From assembly GCA_012510495.1 (NCBI GenBank), contig JAAZHX010000075.1:2501-66500 (forward strand): a DNA stretch of 64,000 nt. The letters run 5' to 3'. Each line of letters opens with the position of its first letter. The first letter of the stretch is position 1. A program made the translations under genes and the position numbers. Of the stretch, positions 60,819 to 64,000 are shown piece after piece. Under the pieces are notes generated by a model, which saw only the letters and a list, made by a program, of their open reading frames with translations, was not told the DNA's origin and made no database searches. This DNA is from Smithella sp. (GTDB lineage: Bacteria > Desulfobacterota > Syntrophia > Syntrophales > Smithellaceae).

Positions 60819-61622
60819 TCAAACCGGGTCCTTGAATTTTGGCGGTTGCCCGGTGAAGTTTGCGTTCACCGCCTCGAGCTGGTTGGGACTGCCCATGAGC
60901 GCCATCATCAGTTCGGATTCCATCATGAGCCCCCTGGCGGAATCTCCGTGCCAGACTTCATTGATGAGCTTTTTCGCCGCGCGCACGGCATCGGGACTTT
61001 TGGACGCGATTTCCCGGGCCAGAGCCATGGCCTCCTCAAGGGGTTTCTCGCAGACGTGCGTCACCAGATTCAACCGGAGAGCTTCTTCGCCTTTGACCAC
61101 CTTGCCTGTGAAAATCAGTTCCTTGGCCACGTCCATCGGCACAAAATCGCGGATGGTCTGGGTAACGCTCATATCCGGAATCAAGCCCCATCTCATTTCC
61201 ATCAGCGAGAGCTTGGCTTCAGGCGTGCTGAAGCGGATATCCGCCCCCATGGCGATCTGGAACCCGCCCCCGAGCGCTACGCCGTGAATGGCCGCGATCA
61301 CCGGCACGGGAAGTTCTTTCCATCCGTAGCCGACATGCTGGTAGATGTTCGTGATCCGATTCTGATAACGCTGTGTCAGATTGGGAAAACTTTTTTCTCC
61401 GGACAGGAGAGCCGCGAAGTTCTCGACATCCAGCCCGGCGCAGAAGCTCTTGCCTTCGCCGGAAATCACCACGACCCGGACGCCGGGTTCCTTTGCCAGC
61501 CGGTTGATGGCATCGGCAATGGCGTCGATCATGTCAAAGCTGAGCGCGTTGTATTTTTTTGGCCGGTTGAAACGGACATCCGCAACGTGATCTGCGATTG
61601 AAATTTTTACCAGTTCATTCAT
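60819..61622 (-). CDS. Enoyl-CoA hydratase/isomerase family protein (crotonase fold)
   Basis: A 267-residue crotonase. The oxyanion-hole pattern is present at SGEGKSFCAGLDVENF near residue 54 and IHGVALGGGFQIAMGADIRF near residue 112. At the position of the second catalytic acid of crotonase it has IPDMSVTQTI near residue 148, with Asp in place of Glu as in dienoyl-CoA isomerases and several other branches, and the first glutamate is not evident. So it may be an isomerase or another CoA-ester enzyme rather than a plain hydratase. AAAGGAG precedes the ATG. It follows the molybdopterin oxidoreductase by 17 bases. Confidence 0.85.
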   Translation of the reverse strand: MNELVKISIADHVADVRFNRPKKYNALSFDMIDAIADAINRLAKEPGVRVVVISGEGKSFCAGLDVENFAALLSGEKSFPNLTQRYQNRITNIYQHVGYGWKELPVPVIAAIHGVALGGGFQIAMGADIRFSTPEAKLSLMEMRWGLIPDMSVTQTIRDFVPMDVAKELIFTGKVVKGEEALRLNLVTHVCEKPLEEAMALAREIASKSPDAVRAAKKLINEVWHGDSARGLMMESELMMALMGSPNQLEAVNANFTGQPPKFKDPV

Positions 61623-61639
61623 AATTGACTCCTTTCAGT

Positions 61640-63874
61640 TTATATTGCCTCTACCCGGCAGGGCACAAATCGATGCATCGGCGTGCCGAACCGGTCTCGG
61701 TGCGTGTTTTTCGTCAGGCGGTTGACGTTCGCGCCGTATTTGACGCCGTCGTACACCAGGCCGAAGCCGTGCGGAATGACCACGTGACCGGGGCGCGCGG
61801 TATCCGTGATTTCCAGTTCAATCTCTTCGCTGCCGGCTTCCGTGGTAACGTTGACCTGTTGAGCGTCTTGGAGATGTAACGCCGCCGCGTCGTCCGGATG
61901 CATCGCCAGCGTGCAGGCGCGCTTGCCTTTGTTCCAGGCGGGATCGCGCATGTTGGTGTTCGCATTCATGTCCATGTGACGGCCGGCCATCAGAATCAAC
62001 GGAAATTCGGAAGGCAGCGCCAGAGCCTTTTCTTCCGCCTCCGCCTCAATGGTTTTCAGTTCATCGAGCAATTCGGGGATGTGCAGGTGAATTTTGCCGT
62101 CTTCGGTTTTTAACTGGGTGAAATTATTCTCAGCGTCAATCCTGCCCACCCAGACGCCTTCCGGATGATCGATAATTTCCTGGAACAATTCATCGCCCAG
62201 GCCCGGCCCCGATTTGAATCCGGCCCGGATGGCGTTTTCCCGAAAGGATTTGGGAGCGGTCTGCAGCATCCCCCAAAGCGCCGCCAGATGGACGGAACCC
62301 AGAGCCTTGCCCAGCGTCTTGCCCAGAACAAACGGCATGGCTTTCAGGGCTTTTGCCTCCGTCATCGCATATTCCATCAGCGCTTTACCGAAGGTTGCGC
62401 GGTCTGCAAAGGCCGCCTGATAAAGGCTTTCCGGAATCGGCGGAATCAACCCCAGTTTGTCGGCGATCCGCAGATGAATTTCTCCCAGTTCCAGTTGTTC
62501 TCCGTCCGGTTCAACGATCGGCCGCCGCATTTGAAAATGAATGCCGGGATAGGTCATGGGGAAGAAGGTGCTGTCCCACGACTCGTAGCCGGTGCGGGAA
62601 GGCAGAACGTAATGAGAAAGCGCCGCCGTCTCCGTCATGGCAATTTCCGCCGTGACCAGCAGATCCAGCCGCGCGAAGGCTTTTTCGTAAGCCGTGGTAT
62701 CCGCGTAGGAGCGCAGAGGGTTGGAACCGGAGACCAGCACCGCCCGCAGACGCTCGGGAGAATCGGAGAGAATCTCTTCCGGCATGACATTGGGGGGAAA
62801 CACGCCGCAAACCGGAAAGGAATTGGTGGCCGCCGTCCGCCAGGTTTTGGGGTTGTTTTCATCGGAGTGAGAGCCGATGGGCATCACGTGGCCGGGGATG
62901 ACATTGCCGCCCGGCGTGCAAAGCCGGCCGCAAATCGATTGCAGAATGACCATGAGATAAGAATTCAGAGCGCCGTGGCGTCCCATGAAAATGCCCAGGT
63001 CGTGGCGCGACGAAGATTTGCGTGTGGCGTAAAGTCGGGTGACTTCGCGCACCGCGTCAAAATCCAGTTCGCAGACTTTCACGGCGGCGCGCGCGTCGAA
63101 GTTGTCAAAATACGGCTTGACCGCATCAAATCCGGATGTGCGGTTTGCCAGGTAGTCTTTGTTGTCCCAGCCTTCTTTCAGAATGATGGAAATCATGGCT
63201 TTGAGCAAAAGAGAATCCGTGCCGGGGCGGATGGGCAGATGGATGTCGGCGAGCTTTGCCGTTTCGGTTTTGCGCGGATCGACCACGATCAGTATTTTGT
63301 CCTGATCTTTGGACAGGCGCCGGAGCTTGAGAGGGGCCTGCGGAATCTGGTGGCTATGCATGCCGTTCCAGCCGAAGGTCAAAAGGACATCGGTGTTGTC
63401 GACATCCGGGCCGTCATGAAGATACTGGCGGCCGTGTGTGCGCCCGACCACCCAGAAGGCGCCGGCAAATTCCTGGGCCAGGGCGCTGTAGTGATACTGG
63501 GAGCCAAGGCCCCGCAGGAGGCGGATGCCGAAAGCCGCTTCGAAATGACACCCCTGTGTGCAGGCGCCCATATAGGCAAACGAACGGGGGCCAAAGCGGT
63601 CAATAATGCCTTTGAGCTTCGCGGCGATTTCCTCGACGGCCTGATCCCAGGAAATGCGCTCGAATTTGTCTCCAACTTTCTTGAGCGGGTATTTCAGGCG
63701 GTCGGCATTGTGCTGGTGGTAAGCGACATTCATGCCCTTGCGGCAGACATAACCTTCGCTTTTGGCGTTGGACCTGTCCGCCCTGACCCGGACGATGCGG
63801 TTTTCTTCAACCTCGATTTCCAGACCGCAGTTTTGCGGACAGAGGACACAGCCGGTTTTAAATGTTTTTCCCAT
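61640..63874 (-). CDS. Molybdopterin (bis-MGD) oxidoreductase
   Basis: A 744-residue enzyme of the DMSO reductase superfamily holding Mo or W with two pterins. The N-terminal [4Fe-4S] motif is CX2CX3CX27C (CVLCPQNCG, then CRKGMNVAYH). Further landmarks are ISWDQAVEEIAAKL near residue 74, DNTDVLLTFGWNG near residue 157, VVDPRKTETAKLADIHLPIRPGTD near residue 198 and the C-terminal pterin domain (IPHGFGLVYDGVKYGANVN). At the metal-ligand position, usually Cys, Sec, Ser or Asp, I read Gln or Glu (ALAQEFAG), by eye. No Tat signal is seen, so it is cytosolic. The substrate is unknown; the crotonase next to it suggests a CoA-linked pathway. Confidence 0.9.
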   Translation of the reverse strand: MGKTFKTGCVLCPQNCGLEIEVEENRIVRVRADRSNAKSEGYVCRKGMNVAYHQHNADRLKYPLKKVGDKFERISWDQAVEEIAAKLKGIIDRFGPRSFAYMGACTQGCHFEAAFGIRLLRGLGSQYHYSALAQEFAGAFWVVGRTHGRQYLHDGPDVDNTDVLLTFGWNGMHSHQIPQAPLKLRRLSKDQDKILIVVDPRKTETAKLADIHLPIRPGTDSLLLKAMISIILKEGWDNKDYLANRTSGFDAVKPYFDNFDARAAVKVCELDFDAVREVTRLYATRKSSSRHDLGIFMGRHGALNSYLMVILQSICGRLCTPGGNVIPGHVMPIGSHSDENNPKTWRTAATNSFPVCGVFPPNVMPEEILSDSPERLRAVLVSGSNPLRSYADTTAYEKAFARLDLLVTAEIAMTETAALSHYVLPSRTGYESWDSTFFPMTYPGIHFQMRRPIVEPDGEQLELGEIHLRIADKLGLIPPIPESLYQAAFADRATFGKALMEYAMTEAKALKAMPFVLGKTLGKALGSVHLAALWGMLQTAPKSFRENAIRAGFKSGPGLGDELFQEIIDHPEGVWVGRIDAENNFTQLKTEDGKIHLHIPELLDELKTIEAEAEEKALALPSEFPLILMAGRHMDMNANTNMRDPAWNKGKRACTLAMHPDDAAALHLQDAQQVNVTTEAGSEEIELEITDTARPGHVVIPHGFGLVYDGVKYGANVNRLTKNTHRDRFGTPMHRFVPCRVEAI

Positions 63875-63919
63875 GTTCGATCCTTTTCTCCGGCATCGTG
63901 TCCGGGGTAATGCACGTCC

Positions 63920-64000
63920 TCAACCGCGCGGCGCGGAAAGACGCAGGATTTGAATAATGCTGTGCAGATCCCGCTTTTGTTCTTCGGTTAAAACTTGCAG
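63920..64000 (-). CDS. C-terminal end of a gene cut by the window edge, possibly MarR-family
   Basis: The last 26 codons of a leftward gene are present, reading LTEEQKRDLHSIIQILRLSA near the end and stopping at TGA 63920-63922. A C-terminal helix with the pattern LTxEEQxxL is common in MarR-type regulators, but the piece is too short to be sure. It ends 45 bases before the molybdopterin gene and may be co-transcribed with it. Confidence 0.4.
   Translation of the reverse strand: MQVLTEEQKRDLHSIIQILRLSAPRG

Noticed and set aside
62165..63910. A 581-codon plus-strand frame
   Set aside because: It mirrors the molybdopterin oxidoreductase gene and shows no domain; a shadow of third-position G/C.

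Overview
The window reads as chromosomal DNA of a strictly anaerobic, GC-rich Gram-negative bacterium, most like a syntrophic or sulfate-reducer-type deltaproteobacterium (Desulfobacterota, Syntrophaceae-like). The pointers are oxygen-defence genes typical of anaerobes (PerR/Fur-type regulator, rubrerythrin, desulfoferrodoxin), a glycyl radical enzyme with its activase, two ADP-forming acyl-CoA synthetase proteins, an HdrD-like iron-sulfur protein, a crotonase, a molybdopterin oxidoreductase and several sigma-54 regulators. The affiliation is inferred from gene content only. I see no rRNA, CRISPR array, prophage or intact insertion sequence.

Layout. 1-5 kb: ZIP metal transporter (cut by the window start), deoxyhypusine-synthase-like protein, a two-gene YeeE/YedE sulfur transporter, then the oxygen-defence block fur/perR, rbr, dfx, with a shared palindrome in front of the regulator and rbr. 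5-9 kb: LarA-type racemase, YhhN membrane protein, a decayed REP-associated transposase element with a small element inserted in it, tRNA-Glu, a nitroreductase and a broken Lcl/DUF1566 gene. 9-13.5 kb: flavin-binding protein, glycyl-radical activase and a glycyl radical enzyme of unassigned substrate. 13.7-16.4 kb: prmA-rsmE-RDD operon and tRNA-Phe. 16.4-30.5 kb: a five-PAS hybrid kinase, amidohydrolase, VOC protein, an ADP-forming acyl-CoA synthetase alpha protein, radical SAM protein, DUF4185-like lipoprotein, AsmA-like DUF748 protein and a full-length ADP-forming acyl-CoA synthetase. 30.8-34.5 kb: a PAS kinase and sigma-54 response regulator pair. 34.5-46 kb: housekeeping genes purL, rlmN, icd, acn, a LysM/NlpC hydrolase, mtgA, a cysteine desulfurase and queG.

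46-48.3 kb holds a vapBC-type toxin-antitoxin pair and then an A+T-rich island that does not look like the rest of the window: a 44-residue ribbon-helix-helix protein, a membrane-anchored peptide with an archaeal-style N-terminus, a twin-arginine protein, a broken C-terminal fragment and an archaeal-looking TATA box. I read it as DNA acquired from an archaeon, perhaps of the DPANN group, or else as an assembly chimera.

48.3-53 kb: a purine block in which the two activities of PurH are separate genes, an archaeal-type PurO cyclohydrolase and a stand-alone AICAR transformylase, followed by a DegT aminotransferase and purD. 53-56.6 kb: two overlapping CNNM/CorC-family genes and a nucleotidyltransferase equal to GlmU without its acetyltransferase half. 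57-64 kb: a sigma-54 activator preceded by an array of four TGAGACA sites, facing a convergent operon (MarR-like end, molybdopterin oxidoreductase, crotonase, DUF169, HdrD-like protein) that it may control. Many starts were moved downstream of the longest open frame because a good ribosome-binding site or a promoter decided the matter.
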